The notes: generated from the letters alone by a model not told the origin. A stretch of 64,000 bases of DNA from Desulfovibrio sp. An276 (GCF_002159665.1 NZ_NFJC01000001.1:62001-126000); one strand, 5' to 3'; shown: positions 17,201 through 27,271, counted from the stretch's first letter. Numbers and translations: made by a program.

Positions 17201-18292
17201 TTAGACTGCGCAGGAAAAGTCCCTGCCGCTGCCAAACACAAGGGGGCGCAAATCCTTCTCCATGGCCATGAATTCCTGCACAAGATCCGGGTTGAAGACG
17301 CCGCACTCCCCGTCCCGTATCATGCGCAGGGCTTCCTCCGGCGGCAGGGCGTCCTTGTACACGCGCTTTGAGAGGAGCGCGTCGTAGACGTCTGCCAAAC
17401 CCACAATCTGGGCCTCCAAAGAGCACTCGTTGCCTTTGAGCCCATCCGGGTAGCCCCTGCCGTCCCAGCGCTCGTGATGGTGCATGGCTATGTCGCGCGC
17501 GTATTTGTAGGCCATGTTCCTGCGCAGCTGGGGAATCTTTTCCAGAAGCTGTGCTCCCTGCACCGTATGGGTCTTCATGACCTCGTATTCTTCCCTTGTC
17601 AGACGTCCGGGCTTGTTCAGTATGGCATCCGGAATGGCGATTTTCCCCACATCATGCATGATGGAAGCCATGGCAATATGTATGGCCTCGCTGGGAGTAA
17701 CGTATTTCGCAAACTGCGTTTTGGTGAACATGAAGAGCGTGATATCGTGTATGCGTCTGACATGCTCTCCGGACTCACCGTTGCGGAATTCTATGGCAGT
17801 GGACAGGGAGGCGATAAGGCCGTTGTTCAGCTCGATAATCTGCTGGGCCTGACTCAAGAGTTCCTGCTGCTGTTCGTGCACCTTGTCGGCAAGGTTCTTT
17901 CGCATGACAAAGAGTTCGACAACGCTCTGCACGCGGCGCAGGACAATGTAGGGCACAACGGGTTTGCCTATGACGTCCATGACGCCCAGCTCGTAGGCCT
18001 CGCGCAAAATGTCGCTGTTTGTCTCGCCTGTGATGAGGAAGACCGGAATGGCATTGGTAAGCTCGCGCCTGTTAAGCTCGCGCAAGACCTCAAGGCCACT
18101 TTTGTTTGGCATGACCACATCAAGAAGAAGAAGGCTGTACCTCTCCGGATCCTGGAGAATCTTCTGCAGCCCTTCCTCGCCATCCCGAGCTTCCTCTATG
18201 GCGTAGTGGGCAGAAAAGATGTTCTTCAATATCTCCCTGCTGATCTCGCTGTCGTCTACAATAAGCGCCGTGTGTCTTGTCTGTGTTGCCAT
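17201..18292 (-). CDS. Response regulator with HD-GYP domain
   Basis: This 363-residue protein has an N-terminal receiver domain (acidic pair at D13-D14, phosphoacceptor D58 in LLLLDVVMP, Lys in GKPV) and a C-terminal HD-GYP domain (H213-D214 in HDVGKIAIPD, then HHERWDGRGYPDG). HD-GYP proteins hydrolyse cyclic di-GMP. The ATG at 18292 follows GGGGAG at good spacing; the frame runs open to 18601 but the extra residues look non-coding. No sensor kinase is adjacent, so it is an orphan regulator. It lies divergent from ftsH. Confidence 0.9.
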   Translation of the reverse strand: MATQTRHTALIVDDSEISREILKNIFSAHYAIEEARDGEEGLQKILQDPERYSLLLLDVVMPNKSGLEVLRELNRRELTNAIPVFLITGETNSDILREAYELGVMDVIGKPVVPYIVLRRVQSVVELFVMRKNLADKVHEQQQELLSQAQQIIELNNGLIASLSTAIEFRNGESGEHVRRIHDITLFMFTKTQFAKYVTPSEAIHIAMASIMHDVGKIAIPDAILNKPGRLTREEYEVMKTHTVQGAQLLEKIPQLRRNMAYKYARDIAMHHHERWDGRGYPDGLKGNECSLEAQIVGLADVYDALLSKRVYKDALPPEEALRMIRDGECGVFNPDLVQEFMAMEKDLRPLVFGSGRDFSCAV

Positions 18293-18909
18293 GGGCTCCC
18301 CGCCTTTGAGCATATGCATGATCCCCTGAGGCCAGGCATTATCCCGGCCTGCAGTTCTTCTTGCACCAGCCCCAAGCCCTGTCAACACTTCCCACCTGCA
18401 CAGAAACGGGCATACGCCCCAAAATGGGGTACATGTGAACTTCGCATATGCACCGGGCCAGCTTGACAATCCCGAGATGACACCCATTTTTCTTGTGGAA
18501 TTGCGCTGTCTTTGTGCCCCATCTCCCGACTTTTGCCCATCAGGCAGACCCGCAAAAAAGGCAGCATCCATCCTTCTTGTCCTTACCAAAAAAACGCTCA
18601 ATACGCCCCTTCTTTCTTCTCTTGTTTTTTATTTTTTCACAAGATTATTTCTCTATATCCATGCAATAGCATGAATTTGTACAGTATACTTTTTATTTTT
18701 CACCAGTTTCTGCACAAGATGACCTGGGTAAACAACAAACAGGTATCACTCGAAGGATGCGAACTGCATGTTCATTGCCTTGAGACAGGGCTCTCGCGTT
18801 GACAGGACCGCTTTCTCATGGCTATATTGTCGGCAATTTCCCTTCCGGCCACCAGTCTGGAAGATCCGAATCATTTGTACAAGACTTGCCTCGCGGAGGT
18901 TCAGATACA
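18293..18909. other. Divergent intergenic region between the HD-GYP gene and ftsH
   Basis: This 617-bp stretch holds no convincing gene; the short open frames in it lack good starts and codon usage. It contains the ftsH promoter (18799-18828) and, in an AT-rich part, a small inverted repeat CATGC-AATA-GCATG (18660-18673). The promoter of the HD-GYP gene must also lie here but was not identified. Confidence 0.5.
18799..18828 (+). promoter_or_regulatory. Sigma-70 promoter of ftsH
   Basis: TTGACA (18799-18804) is followed after 18 bp by TATATT (18823-18828). Transcription would start near 18835, giving a leader of about 75 nt before the TTG start codon. Confidence 0.65.
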
Positions 18910-20955
18910 TTGAATCAGTTCTCACGCAATCTCATGGTGTGGGCTGTCATCATTCTGGGCATGATGATGGTGTTCAACATGTTCCAGCAACCCCAGCAGT
19001 CCTCCCAGAGCGTTGCCTACAGCGACTTTCTCGAACGCGTACAGTCCGGGCGCATAGCCCAGGTGACCATACAGGGACAGGACCTGACTGCCACCACCGT
19101 TGACGGCCAGAAGTTCTACGTCTTTGTCCCGAGAGACGACAATCTTGTTCCCACCCTTCTGAAAAACAAGGTGGACGTAAAGGCTGAGCCTGCCGAAAAT
19201 CAGCCCTGGTACATCACCATGCTCATTTCCTGGCTGCCCATGCTCATTCTCATAGGCCTGTGGTTCTTCTTTGTGCGGCAGATGGGCGGAGGTACTGGCA
19301 GCAGGACCATGTCCTTCGGCAAATCCAGGGCAAAACTTCTCAACCAGAACGAGAAGCAGCGTGTGACCTTTGCCGATGTGGCAGGCGTGGACGAGGCCAA
19401 GGAAGAACTCGTGGAAGTGGTGGAATTCCTCTCCAACCCCAAGAAGTTCACCCGCCTTGGCGGCCGTATTCCCAAGGGCGTTTTGCTCGTGGGCCCTCCA
19501 GGCACAGGCAAGACCCTGCTTGCCAGGGCCGTAGCCGGCGAGGCAGGCGTGCCCTTTTTCTCCATGTCCGGTTCGGATTTTGTGGAAATGTTCGTGGGTG
19601 TGGGCGCCTCGCGCGTGCGCGATCTCTTCGAACAGGGCAAGAAGAACGCTCCCTGTATCATCTTTATTGACGAAATCGATGCCGTAGGTCGTCACAGGGG
19701 TGCAGGCATAGGCGGCGGCAACGACGAGCGCGAGCAGACGCTGAACCAGATGCTGGTGGAAATGGATGGTTTCGAGGCCAACGAGGGTGTCATCATCATC
19801 GCCGCGACCAACCGTCCGGACGTGCTCGATCCTGCCCTTTTGCGTCCCGGCCGCTTTGACCGCCAGGTTGTGGTCCCCACTCCGGATCGTCCCGGCCGCA
19901 AGCAGATTCTTGTCATCCACTCCAAGAAGACTCCCCTTGCCAGGGACGTGAACCTTGACGTCATTGCCGCAGGCACACCGGGCTTTTCCGGAGCCGATCT
20001 CGAAAACCTCGTGAATGAGGCAGCCCTGCAGGCAGCCCGCACTGGCCGCGATCTCGTGGACATGAACGACTTTGAATACGCAAAGGACAAGATCGTCATG
20101 GGACGCGAGCGCCGCAGTCTCATCCTCTCCGATGAGGAACAGCGCATCACAGCCTACCATGAGGGCGGACACGCCCTGTGCGCAAAGCTTCTTCCCGGAT
20201 CCGACCCTGTCCACAAGGTGAGCATCATTCCCAGGGGCCAGGCCTTGGGCGTGACCATGCAGCTTCCAGAGGAAGACAGGTACGGCTACAGCAGGGACTT
20301 TCTGCGCGACAATATGGTCATTATGCTCGGCGGCCGCGTTGCCGAGGAGATCATCTTTGGTGATGTGACCACAGGCGCTTCCAACGACATCGAGCGCATG
20401 ACACAGATTGCCCGCAGGATGGTGTGCGAATGGGGCATGAGCTCGTCCATTGGCACCATTACCGTGGGCGAGACCGGCCAGGAGGTCTTCATCGGCCGCG
20501 AATGGGTACAGAACAAGAACTACAGCGAGGAAACAGCCCAGCTGGTTGACGAGGAAGTCAAAAAGCTCATCGACGAGGCCTACTCCCGCTGTCACAAGCT
20601 TCTGTCCGACAACATTGACGCCCTGCACCGCATAGCCAAGGCCCTGCTCGAACGCGAAACCATCAGCGGCGAGGACGTGGATCTTCTCATCAAGGGCGAG
20701 GAACTGCCTCCCCTGCAGACCGACAAAAAGGCCGACCAAAAGCCTTCCGACAACAAGGCTCCCGAAGGCACAGCTTCTGCAGCACCGGCTTGCGGGGAAG
20801 AGAAGACTCCAGCGGACGATGCTGCGGACTTTACCTTTGAGCCTGCAGGCCAGGAAGAGGACGGAAAGTCGCAAAACACTGCCCGGGATGCGTTGGGCAA
20901 TGCGGACTCTGCTTCAGAAAAGCCTTCCGCTCAAAACAACAGGGACAACAAATAG
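18910..20955 (+). CDS. ftsH: ATP-dependent zinc metalloprotease FtsH
   Basis: FtsH is the membrane-anchored AAA+ protease that degrades damaged membrane proteins and selected regulators. The 681-residue protein has an N-terminal membrane helix, a periplasmic segment, a second helix, then Walker A GPPGTGKT (from residue 195), Walker B IIFIDEID, and the zinc site HEGGH (417-421). The start is a TTG at 18910: GGAGG ends 9 nt before it, and it yields the family N-terminus ([13 protein letters not shown]). The C-terminal 70 residues are an acidic Ala/Pro/Asp-rich tail that varies widely in the family. Confidence 0.95.
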   Translation: MNQFSRNLMVWAVIILGMMMVFNMFQQPQQSSQSVAYSDFLERVQSGRIAQVTIQGQDLTATTVDGQKFYVFVPRDDNLVPTLLKNKVDVKAEPAENQPWYITMLISWLPMLILIGLWFFFVRQMGGGTGSRTMSFGKSRAKLLNQNEKQRVTFADVAGVDEAKEELVEVVEFLSNPKKFTRLGGRIPKGVLLVGPPGTGKTLLARAVAGEAGVPFFSMSGSDFVEMFVGVGASRVRDLFEQGKKNAPCIIFIDEIDAVGRHRGAGIGGGNDEREQTLNQMLVEMDGFEANEGVIIIAATNRPDVLDPALLRPGRFDRQVVVPTPDRPGRKQILVIHSKKTPLARDVNLDVIAAGTPGFSGADLENLVNEAALQAARTGRDLVDMNDFEYAKDKIVMGRERRSLILSDEEQRITAYHEGGHALCAKLLPGSDPVHKVSIIPRGQALGVTMQLPEEDRYGYSRDFLRDNMVIMLGGRVAEEIIFGDVTTGASNDIERMTQIARRMVCEWGMSSSIGTITVGETGQEVFIGREWVQNKNYSEETAQLVDEEVKKLIDEAYSRCHKLLSDNIDALHRIAKALLERETISGEDVDLLIKGEELPPLQTDKKADQKPSDNKAPEGTASAAPACGEEKTPADDAADFTFEPAGQEEDGKSQNTARDALGNADSASEKPSAQNNRDNK

Positions 20956-20963
20956 TTTCGACT

Positions 20964-21000
20964 GCAGGCCAGGCACAGGCAAGGCCTGTGCCTGGCCTGC
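20964..21000 (+). other. Perfect 17-bp hairpin between ftsH and folP
   Basis: The arm GCAGGCCAGGCACAGGC (20964-20980) is perfectly complementary to 20984-21000 with a 3-nt loop. It starts 8 bp after the ftsH stop codon and is followed by GATTTGTG, too poor in T for a classic terminator. It may be a partial terminator, a 3' end stabiliser or a processing site. Part of the sequence (GCCTGTGCCTGGCC) recurs near the folP end at about 21858. Confidence 0.7.
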
Positions 21001-21028
21001 GATTTGTGCAAGAGCGAGGGGCAAGGCC

Positions 21029-21892
21029 ATGAAAGAAAGGACAAGCGCAGAACAGCCGGTCTGGAATTCGGCAAGAGGAACAATCCCCTGCAGCGGCCCC
21101 TACGGCATTATGGGCATCGTGAACCTGACACCGGACAGCTTTTATGCCCAAAGCCGCTCTCAGGATCCGGATGAGGCCCTGCAACGCTCTCTTGCCATGC
21201 TTGAGAACGGAGCGGACGTCATAGACCTTGGGGCAGAATCCTCAAGGCCCGGTGCTGCGCCCGTAAGCCCCCAGACAGAGATCGAGCGTCTTCTTCCCCT
21301 TATCGGAAAGATACGCAAGGCCGCTCCCTCTGCCGTGATCTCCGTGGACACCTACCACGCAGCCACTGCCGCCGCAGTCCTTGAAGAGGGTGCAGACATC
21401 ATCAACGACATCTCTGCCTGCTCCTTCGATCCCGAGCTTTTAGATGTGGTGGCAGAGTACAAGCCGGGATATGTGCTCATGCACTGCCAGGGAACACCTG
21501 GCACCATGCAGCTCAATCCCTCCTACGCGGATGTGTGCTGCGAAGTGGCGATCTTTTTTGAAACCATGATGAACAGACTTGTCTCGCGGGGCTTGCCGGA
21601 GGAGAACGTCATCCTCGACCCAGGCATTGGTTTTGGCAAGACAATGGAACACAACCTCGCCCTCATGCGGGGAACAAAACCCTGGGAGCACCTTGGCCGC
21701 CCGAGCCTCATGGCCTGCTCCATGAAATCCGTTTTCGGGGATTTGCTCGGCCTTCCCACCGAGGAGCGGGGCACTGCCACCCTGGTGGCAACTGCCCTGA
21801 CCCATGCAGCAGGCTACAGGTGGCACCGCGTCCACAATCCCCTTGAGGCCAGGCAGAGCCTGTGCCTGGCCCAGGCCCTGTTGCGAGGCTAA
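21029..21892 (+). CDS. folP: Dihydropteroate synthase
   Basis: FolP condenses 6-hydroxymethyl-dihydropterin diphosphate with p-aminobenzoate in folate synthesis and is the sulfonamide target. The 287-residue protein has the family motifs MGIVNLTPDSF, DLGAESSRPG (Glu in place of the usual Gly), DVISVDT-like SVDTY, and DPGIGFGKT. The ATG at 21029 follows GAGGGGCAAGG. It lies between ftsH and cdaA, a common arrangement in Desulfovibrio and other bacteria, and its stop is 2 bp before the cdaA start. Confidence 0.93.
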   Translation: MKERTSAEQPVWNSARGTIPCSGPYGIMGIVNLTPDSFYAQSRSQDPDEALQRSLAMLENGADVIDLGAESSRPGAAPVSPQTEIERLLPLIGKIRKAAPSAVISVDTYHAATAAAVLEEGADIINDISACSFDPELLDVVAEYKPGYVLMHCQGTPGTMQLNPSYADVCCEVAIFFETMMNRLVSRGLPEENVILDPGIGFGKTMEHNLALMRGTKPWEHLGRPSLMACSMKSVFGDLLGLPTEERGTATLVATALTHAAGYRWHRVHNPLEARQSLCLAQALLRG

Positions 21893-21894
21893 CC

Positions 21895-22638
21895 ATGCTT
21901 GAGATGTTTGACCACTTCTATCTCGACTGGAGAGATATTCTTGATATAGCGCTTGTCAGTTTCCTGCTCTATCAGGTCATACAGCTTCTGAGAGGCTCAA
22001 GGGCCCTTGCCATCCTGACAGGATTCTTCTTCCTGGGTGTCATCTACATGGTAAGTCGCGAGTTCGGCTTCTACACCCTGGGCTGGCTTTTGGACCACGT
22101 ATTCTCCTCGCTCTTCCTGGTCATAGTAGTCATTTTCCAGCAGGACATACGCCACGCCCTCGGGGAAATGGGCGCAACATCCTTTTTCAAGGGCAAATCC
22201 ATAAAGCTCTCGGGCATGGAAGAAGTGGTCTGTGCCTGCGAGGATATGGCCAAGGCCCGCATAGGCGCCCTCATAGTCATAGAGGGCAAGATGCGCCTTG
22301 ACGATATGATAAAGCGCGAGGGTGTTTCCATTGACGCAAAGCTCTCCCGCCAGCTGCTCAAGAACATTTTCTACCCCAAGGCGCCCCTGCACGACGGAGC
22401 TGTCATCATCAGCCACTCCCGCATTGCCGCTGCTGCCTGTATCCTGCCCCTGGCCGAGGTCAAGGGCACGGCCTTCGGTACCCGCCACAGGGCAGCCCTG
22501 GGGATAACCGAGGAAAGTGACGCCACCGTTGTTGTTGTCAGCGAGGAAAGGGGCGAAATTTCCATAGCGCGCAAGGGTATTCTCACGCGCAACCTCAATT
22601 CCAACAAGCTGCGGAGTGCACTCAATGAGCTTCTCTAG
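21895..22638 (+). CDS. cdaA: Diadenylate cyclase CdaA
   Basis: CdaA makes cyclic di-AMP from two ATP at the cytoplasmic membrane. The 247-residue protein has hydrophobic N-terminal helices (residues about 10-80) and a DAC domain with the catalytic motifs DGA (D167-A169) and RHR (R197-R199). The ATG at 21895 is 2 bp downstream of folP. Cyclic di-AMP controls potassium and osmotic balance in many bacteria. It overlaps the regulator gene cdaR by 14 nt. Confidence 0.93.
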   Translation: MLEMFDHFYLDWRDILDIALVSFLLYQVIQLLRGSRALAILTGFFFLGVIYMVSREFGFYTLGWLLDHVFSSLFLVIVVIFQQDIRHALGEMGATSFFKGKSIKLSGMEEVVCACEDMAKARIGALIVIEGKMRLDDMIKREGVSIDAKLSRQLLKNIFYPKAPLHDGAVIISHSRIAAAACILPLAEVKGTAFGTRHRAALGITEESDATVVVVSEERGEISIARKGILTRNLNSNKLRSALNELL

Positions 22639-23569
22639 CAGAAAGAAATCCATACTGCCGCACATCATCTCCCTGCTTGTGTCCGTCGTCATCGCCACTG
22701 CCATGTGGTACACTGTAAGCGTGCGCGATCGCATAGAGGCGCAGTTCGAGGTGAATATCAACTATGTGGGCATTCCCAAGAACCTCATTGTCACGGACGG
22801 ACTCATCAACAAGGTGACAGTGCGCATGCGCGGGCCCCAGACCCTTCTGCGCGGCATAGCCAACCAGCGCCTGAACCAGAAGATTGATCTTTCCATGATC
22901 AAGAAGGGCGTCACCATCGTGCCCCTGAACACCGAGCACATGGCTGCCTACTACCGGGCCTTTGAAGTTCTCGACGTGCAGCCGCCGCGCATAGTTGTCA
23001 ACGCGGACGTGGTCGTTGAGCGCAGCGTACCAATCCAGCCCATCATTACCTCTTCCCTGCGCAGCGGCGCCCTCACTGTGGAAAACGTGGTGGTCACCCC
23101 GCCCCAGGTCATTCTCACTGGTCCGGAAAGCGTGCTCTCGGAAATATCCTCCCTGCGCCTGCCGGTCATTGTGGATCCCAAGGCTGCGGGCATGAGTGTG
23201 GATCAGACCCTTCCCCTGGATTCTCCCGGCCTTGTCACCGTGAATCCCAAGAGCGTGCGCGTCTCCTACACCATTACCAGCGGCAGGATCAGTCTTGAAC
23301 GCAAGTACCGCATACAGGTCACTTCGGAGAAGCCCTCGGACTATGTTGTGGAGCCCAGGGAAATACAGCTGAAAGTCGAGGTGCCGGAGGCTCTCGTCAA
23401 GAGCTCATCCTACCTCTCGAGCCTGAAGGTCAGCGCCATACCTCCGGTAGACATAAAACCTGGCGTGCGCACAGAGGTCGACCTCCACTACCGCATACCG
23501 GACGGCATGACCCTGATCGAAAGACCGGAACGCGTCTTCATGACACTGAAGGAACACGCGGGCAAATAG
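22625..23569 (+). CDS. cdaR: YbbR-domain protein, CdaA regulator CdaR
   Basis: CdaR is the membrane-anchored partner that modulates CdaA. The 314-residue protein has one N-terminal membrane helix (about residues 8-28) followed by extracytoplasmic YbbR repeats rich in beta strands. The ATG at 22625 is preferred; a GTG at 22616 would add three residues. It overlaps the end of cdaA by 14 nt, which fits tight coupling of the pair. A bidirectional terminator follows. Confidence 0.88.
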   Translation: MSFSSRKKSILPHIISLLVSVVIATAMWYTVSVRDRIEAQFEVNINYVGIPKNLIVTDGLINKVTVRMRGPQTLLRGIANQRLNQKIDLSMIKKGVTIVPLNTEHMAAYYRAFEVLDVQPPRIVVNADVVVERSVPIQPIITSSLRSGALTVENVVVTPPQVILTGPESVLSEISSLRLPVIVDPKAAGMSVDQTLPLDSPGLVTVNPKSVRVSYTITSGRISLERKYRIQVTSEKPSDYVVEPREIQLKVEVPEALVKSSSYLSSLKVSAIPPVDIKPGVRTEVDLHYRIPDGMTLIERPERVFMTLKEHAGK

Positions 23570-23589
23570 CCCCTGCGGCAAAAGTTCCA

Positions 23590-23631
23590 AAAAAAATCTC
23601 CCCCTGCAAAAGGCAGAGGGAGATTTTTTTA
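23590..23631 (+). terminator. Bidirectional terminator between cdaR and clpX
   Basis: A 12-bp stem with one mismatch (ATCTCCCCCTGC, 23597-23608, with 23614-23625) has an A run on its left and seven T residues on its right. It would end both the plus-strand cdaR transcript and the convergent minus-strand clpX transcript. Confidence 0.88.
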
Positions 23632-23662
23632 TCCCCAAATCGGGATCTGAGACTCAATTTGT

Positions 23663-24931
23663 TCAGCGCTTGCAGGCTGCGGTTGTCTCGCGCAGGACAA
23701 GCCTTGGCTGTGCTCCAGAAGAAACGACTTCCGGGGTGATCACGCATTCCGCAACGTCAGGCATGGAGGGCAGGTTGTACATGATGTCCAGCATGGTGTG
23801 TTCCAGGACGTTGCGCAGGCCGCGGGCACCGGTCTTGCGCTCAAGAGCCTTTCTGGCAACCAGGGTCAGGGCCTCGGGCTCGAAGGAGAGCTTCACGTTC
23901 TCAAGCTCAAAGAGCTTCTGATACTGTTTGACCAGAGCGTTCTTGGGTTCGGTGAGAATGCGCACAAGGCTTTCCTCGTCGAGGTCGTCCACATGGGTCA
24001 TGACAGGGATACGGCCCACAAATTCGGGAATAAGACCGAATTTCACCAGATCCTGGGGCTGGATTTGTTCCAGAAGTTCGGAAAGCTGCATCTCCTTCGA
24101 GGTACGCACCCTGGCCCCAAAGCCCATGGCAGAGCCGCTCACACGGCTCTCCACAATCTTGTCCAGACCAATGAAGGCACCGCCCACGATGAAGAGGATA
24201 TTGCTCGTATCCATGCGCATGAATTCCTGCTGGGGATGCTTGCGGCCGCCCTTGGGAGGAATATTGGCAAGCGTTCCTTCCACAATCTTCAAAAGAGCCT
24301 GCTGCACGCCCTCGCCGGAAACGTCGCGGGTAATGGACGCGCTTTCGCTCTTGCGGGAAATCTTGTCGATTTCGTCAATGTAGATGATGCCGCGCTGCGC
24401 TGCCTTCACGTCGTAGTCCGCGTTTTGCAAAAGCTGGACCAGGACGTTTTCCACATCCTCGCCCACGTAGCCTGCTTCGGTCAGGGTAGTGGCGTCGGCT
24501 ATGGCAAAGGGCACGTTCAGAATCTTCGCAAGGGTTCTGGCAAGCAAGGTTTTGCCGGAACCCGAGGGGCCCACGAGCAGGATATTGCTCTTTTCAATCT
24601 CCACGTCGTCTTCGTGGGTATTGGCAGCATAGTTGATGCGCTTGTAGTGATTGTGCACTGCCACAGCGAGAATCTTCTTGGCCTCTTCCTGACCAATGAC
24701 ATACTCGTCGAGCTTTTCCTTGATTTCCTGGGGTGTGAGCAGCCTGACTCCACCGCTGTAGGCTTCGCTGACCTTGCCGACAGAGGCGTAGTATTCGCGC
24801 ATCATGGTTTCGCAGGCTCGCACGCAGTAGTTGCAGATGCAGACGTTGTCCTGCTCTATGAGATGATCCACTTCCATGCGGTTGCGACCGCAAAAGGAGC
24901 ATTTCTTGAGTTCGGGATTGATTTTGCTCAT
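23663..24931 (-). CDS. clpX: ATP-dependent Clp protease ATP-binding subunit ClpX
   Basis: ClpX is the AAA+ unfoldase that recognises substrates and feeds them to ClpP. The 422-residue protein has an N-terminal zinc-binding domain (CSFC...CICNYC), Walker A GPSGSGKT, Walker B IIYIDEID, and a ClpP-binding IGL-family loop in the usual place (read here as MGFGARV nearby). The length matches the family. It follows clpP by 15 bp in the same direction, so the protease subunits are co-expressed. Confidence 0.95.
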   Translation of the reverse strand: MSKINPELKKCSFCGRNRMEVDHLIEQDNVCICNYCVRACETMMREYYASVGKVSEAYSGGVRLLTPQEIKEKLDEYVIGQEEAKKILAVAVHNHYKRINYAANTHEDDVEIEKSNILLVGPSGSGKTLLARTLAKILNVPFAIADATTLTEAGYVGEDVENVLVQLLQNADYDVKAAQRGIIYIDEIDKISRKSESASITRDVSGEGVQQALLKIVEGTLANIPPKGGRKHPQQEFMRMDTSNILFIVGGAFIGLDKIVESRVSGSAMGFGARVRTSKEMQLSELLEQIQPQDLVKFGLIPEFVGRIPVMTHVDDLDEESLVRILTEPKNALVKQYQKLFELENVKLSFEPEALTLVARKALERKTGARGLRNVLEHTMLDIMYNLPSMPDVAECVITPEVVSSGAQPRLVLRETTAACKR

Positions 24932-24946
24932 TGTACTTCGTTCGAC

Positions 24947-25552
24947 CTAGGCCTGCTTTTCGATATCCTTGCGGGAAGTGAGGATCTTGTCCACCAGTCC
25001 GAATTCCAGTGCTTCTTCGGGGGTGAGGAAGTTGTCGCGCTCGCAGGCAGCCTTCACTTCTTCCACCGGACGGCCGGTGTTCTCGGACATGATGGAATTG
25101 ATCATGGTCTTGATGCGCTGGATTTCCCTGGCGTGGATCTCGATATCGGTTGCCTGGCCGCGGAAACCGCCAAGAGGCTGGTGAATCATGACCGTACTGT
25201 GAGGCAGGCAGTAGCGCATGCCCTTGTTGCCGGCAGCAAGCAGAAAGGCTGCCATGCTGGCTGCCATACCCATGCACAGGGTGGACACGGGTGCAGAGAT
25301 GTAGCGCATGGTGTCGTAGATGGCGAGGCCTGCCGTGACAGAGCCGCCAGGGGAGTTGATGTAGAGATTGATCTCCTTTTCCGGATCCTGGCTTTCAAGA
25401 AAGAGAAGCTGCGCGCAGACAAGGGAGGCAATGGTATCGTCTATTTCCGTGCCCAGAAGAACTATGCGGTCCTTCAGAAGTCTGGAATAGATATCATAGG
25501 AGCGCTCGACGCGCCCCGTGTTCTCAATGACAATTGGGACTGTATATGGCAT
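24947..25552 (-). CDS. clpP: ATP-dependent Clp protease proteolytic subunit ClpP
   Basis: ClpP is the serine protease that forms the barrel of the Clp complex. The 201-residue protein has the catalytic triad S99 (GMAASMA), H124 (VMIHQP) and D173 (ERDNFLT). The ATG at 25552 ([10 protein letters not shown]) is chosen over an upstream codon at 25567 because GAGGAG lies at good spacing. The gene order tig-clpP-clpX is the classic one; a hairpin separates tig from clpP. Confidence 0.95.
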   Translation of the reverse strand: MPYTVPIVIENTGRVERSYDIYSRLLKDRIVLLGTEIDDTIASLVCAQLLFLESQDPEKEINLYINSPGGSVTAGLAIYDTMRYISAPVSTLCMGMAASMAAFLLAAGNKGMRYCLPHSTVMIHQPLGGFRGQATDIEIHAREIQRIKTMINSIMSENTGRPVEEVKAACERDNFLTPEEALEFGLVDKILTSRKDIEKQA

Positions 25553-25628
25553 GGCAGTGCTCCTCAAAAAAAGCGGTACCTCTGGTAGCAGTCATGTGCC
25601 CCGGGGCAAGGGAAGCTGCAAAAATGCG

Positions 25629-25668
25629 TCAAGGGTAGGAAGAGAGCGTGCCCTCTTCCTGCCCTTGA
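25629..25668 (-). terminator. Hairpin terminator or attenuator between tig and clpP
   Basis: Arms of 16 bp (25629-25644 and 25653-25668) pair fully if one G-U wobble is allowed. On the minus strand the stem is followed after a few bases by a run of five T residues. It would reduce read-through from tig into clpP-clpX. Confidence 0.55.
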
Positions 25669-25705
25669 AAAAGTCCATGCACTGAAGTGCAGGAAACGAA
25701 AAAGA

Positions 25706-27106
25706 CTAATCGGCCTTGGTGGCTTCTGCCTCTGCGGCAGGAGCGGTTGCAGCGTGTTCGCAGGCAGAGCAAGCCTCGGAAGCCTTGTCGCAGGAAGCGC
25801 AGGCTGCGGGCTTGGGCTCAACCATGGTCACATTGGCCTTGGCATAGACGGCGTCAGCAGCCTTGTTGATGAGCAGCTGGTCGCGCACGGTGAAAAGCAT
25901 GCCGTTTTCCGCGTAGTACTTGTAGAGATCCTGGGGATTGAGGGGGTTCTGGGGAGAAGACATGCTGCGTGCCAGGCGGGCAACTTCCAACTGAAGCTCG
26001 CGCTCGGAAACATCAAGGCCTTCCTTCTCGGCGATTGCGCGCAAAAGAACATAGGCCTTCACCTGGCGCTGGGCCTGCTCCATGTTCTTCTCGCGAACTT
26101 CCTTCACCTGCTCATCGGTGAGCTTTTTGCCCACACGCAGGGCACGATCCTGCTCGCGCTGTACAAAGGCCTGAAGCTCGCCCTCGACCAGGGATTCCGG
26201 CAGGGGGAAGTCAACCATCTTGAGGAGCATTTCCAGAAGCTTGTTCTGGGCTTCGGATCTGCCCAGAGCATTTTTTCTGTCAACGAGAAGCTGGTTGCAG
26301 GATTTACGCAGTTCGTCCATGCTCTCCTTCTTGAAGAGAGCCAGAAGTTCCTCGTCGGTGGGGTACTTCATGGTCTTGATGGAATAGACATGCACATGCA
26401 TGGTGCCAGTCTTGCCACGGACGTTCTCAAAGGCGAAATCCTCGGGGAAGGTTACTTCCTTCTCGCCGGATTCGTTGAGCTTCACGGAACGCACAAGCTC
26501 GTCCAGGGGACCAAAGACGCCGAGCTGTCCCACTTCGTACTCGATACCCTTGGCGGACTGCTCTTCCTTGCCGTCCACAACCACGGAGAAGTCCACATTG
26601 GCATACTGTCCGTCTGTGGCAGGGCCTGTGCCCTCGACAGGAGTCAACTTGCCATGATCCTTGCGCAGACCATCGATCAGTTTGTCGATATCCTCTGCAG
26701 GCGCTTCTGCAATCCTGTCCTGCTCGACCTCAAGGCCTTCGTAAACAGGCAGTTCGAAAACAGGCATGTGCTCGAATTCAACAGTATATTCGATATCCTT
26801 GTCGCGCTCGATCTCGATGGGGGTGGGGTTGACCGTGAGACCGCTGACAGGAACAAGCTTTGTCTCGGAAAGGATCTGGTTGAGGTGGACCTGAGTCAGA
26901 TCATTGGCAGCATCATGGTAGATCTGGCCCTTGAAGCGCTTTTCGATAATGCCTGCAGGGACGTGGCCCTTGCGAAAGCCGGCCATGTTGATTCCCTTCT
27001 GCTGCATGGCAACGCCAGCTTGAATGGCGGCATTGATCTCCTGCGCGTCAACATTGACGACCACCTTGACCTTGGTGGGGGAAAGCTCTTCCTTGGTATA
27101 CTTCAC
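25706..27106 (-). CDS. tig: Trigger factor with cysteine-rich C-terminal tail
   Basis: Trigger factor is the ribosome-associated chaperone and prolyl isomerase. The 466-residue protein has the N-terminal ribosome-binding domain with the loop GFRKGHVP, a PPIase-like middle domain and a helical C-terminal domain. A GTG at 27106 is chosen as start because AAGGAG lies 8 nt before it and it gives the usual short N-terminus; an ATG at 27145 lacks this support. The last 40 residues are unusual: CASCDKASEACSAC followed by an Ala/Glu-rich tail, with CxxC pairs that could bind a metal or form disulfides. It lies downstream of tRNA-Leu. Confidence 0.93.
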   Translation of the reverse strand: MKYTKEELSPTKVKVVVNVDAQEINAAIQAGVAMQQKGINMAGFRKGHVPAGIIEKRFKGQIYHDAANDLTQVHLNQILSETKLVPVSGLTVNPTPIEIERDKDIEYTVEFEHMPVFELPVYEGLEVEQDRIAEAPAEDIDKLIDGLRKDHGKLTPVEGTGPATDGQYANVDFSVVVDGKEEQSAKGIEYEVGQLGVFGPLDELVRSVKLNESGEKEVTFPEDFAFENVRGKTGTMHVHVYSIKTMKYPTDEELLALFKKESMDELRKSCNQLLVDRKNALGRSEAQNKLLEMLLKMVDFPLPESLVEGELQAFVQREQDRALRVGKKLTDEQVKEVREKNMEQAQRQVKAYVLLRAIAEKEGLDVSERELQLEVARLARSMSSPQNPLNPQDLYKYYAENGMLFTVRDQLLINKAADAVYAKANVTMVEPKPAACASCDKASEACSACEHAATAPAAEAEATKAD

Positions 27107-27177
27107 TTGAGGATCTCCTTGAGTCACTATTTGCTTTGCAGTCACGCCAAAGCATGCTGCGCAGCCGCCATATAGGC

Positions 27178-27261
27178 TGGTGCGAAAGGGGGGATTTGAA
27201 CCCCCACGCGCAAGGCGCTGGATTCTAAGTCCAGTGCGTCTACCAATTCCGCCACTTTCGC
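27178..27261 (-). tRNA. tRNA-Leu (anticodon UAG)
   Basis: The minus strand folds as a class II tRNA: acceptor stem GCGAAAG/CTTTCGC, discriminator A and encoded CCA (plus-strand 27178-27180), anticodon stem CTGGA/TCCAG with loop CTTAGAA giving anticodon UAG, and T arm GGGGGTTCAAATCCCCC. The long variable arm is typical of leucine tRNA. It reads CUN codons. The gene lies 72 bp ahead of tig, which may share its promoter. Confidence 0.95.
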
Positions 27262-27271
27262 AAGAGTGAGT

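Noticed and set aside
18512-18802. 96-codon plus-strand frame between the HD-GYP gene and ftsH
   Set aside because: Its translation is Phe/Ser-rich from T-rich DNA, there is no binding site, and it runs into the ftsH -35 box.
23798-25588. 596-codon plus-strand frame across clpX and clpP
   Set aside because: It is antisense to two unmistakable protease genes, and its translation has no family features.
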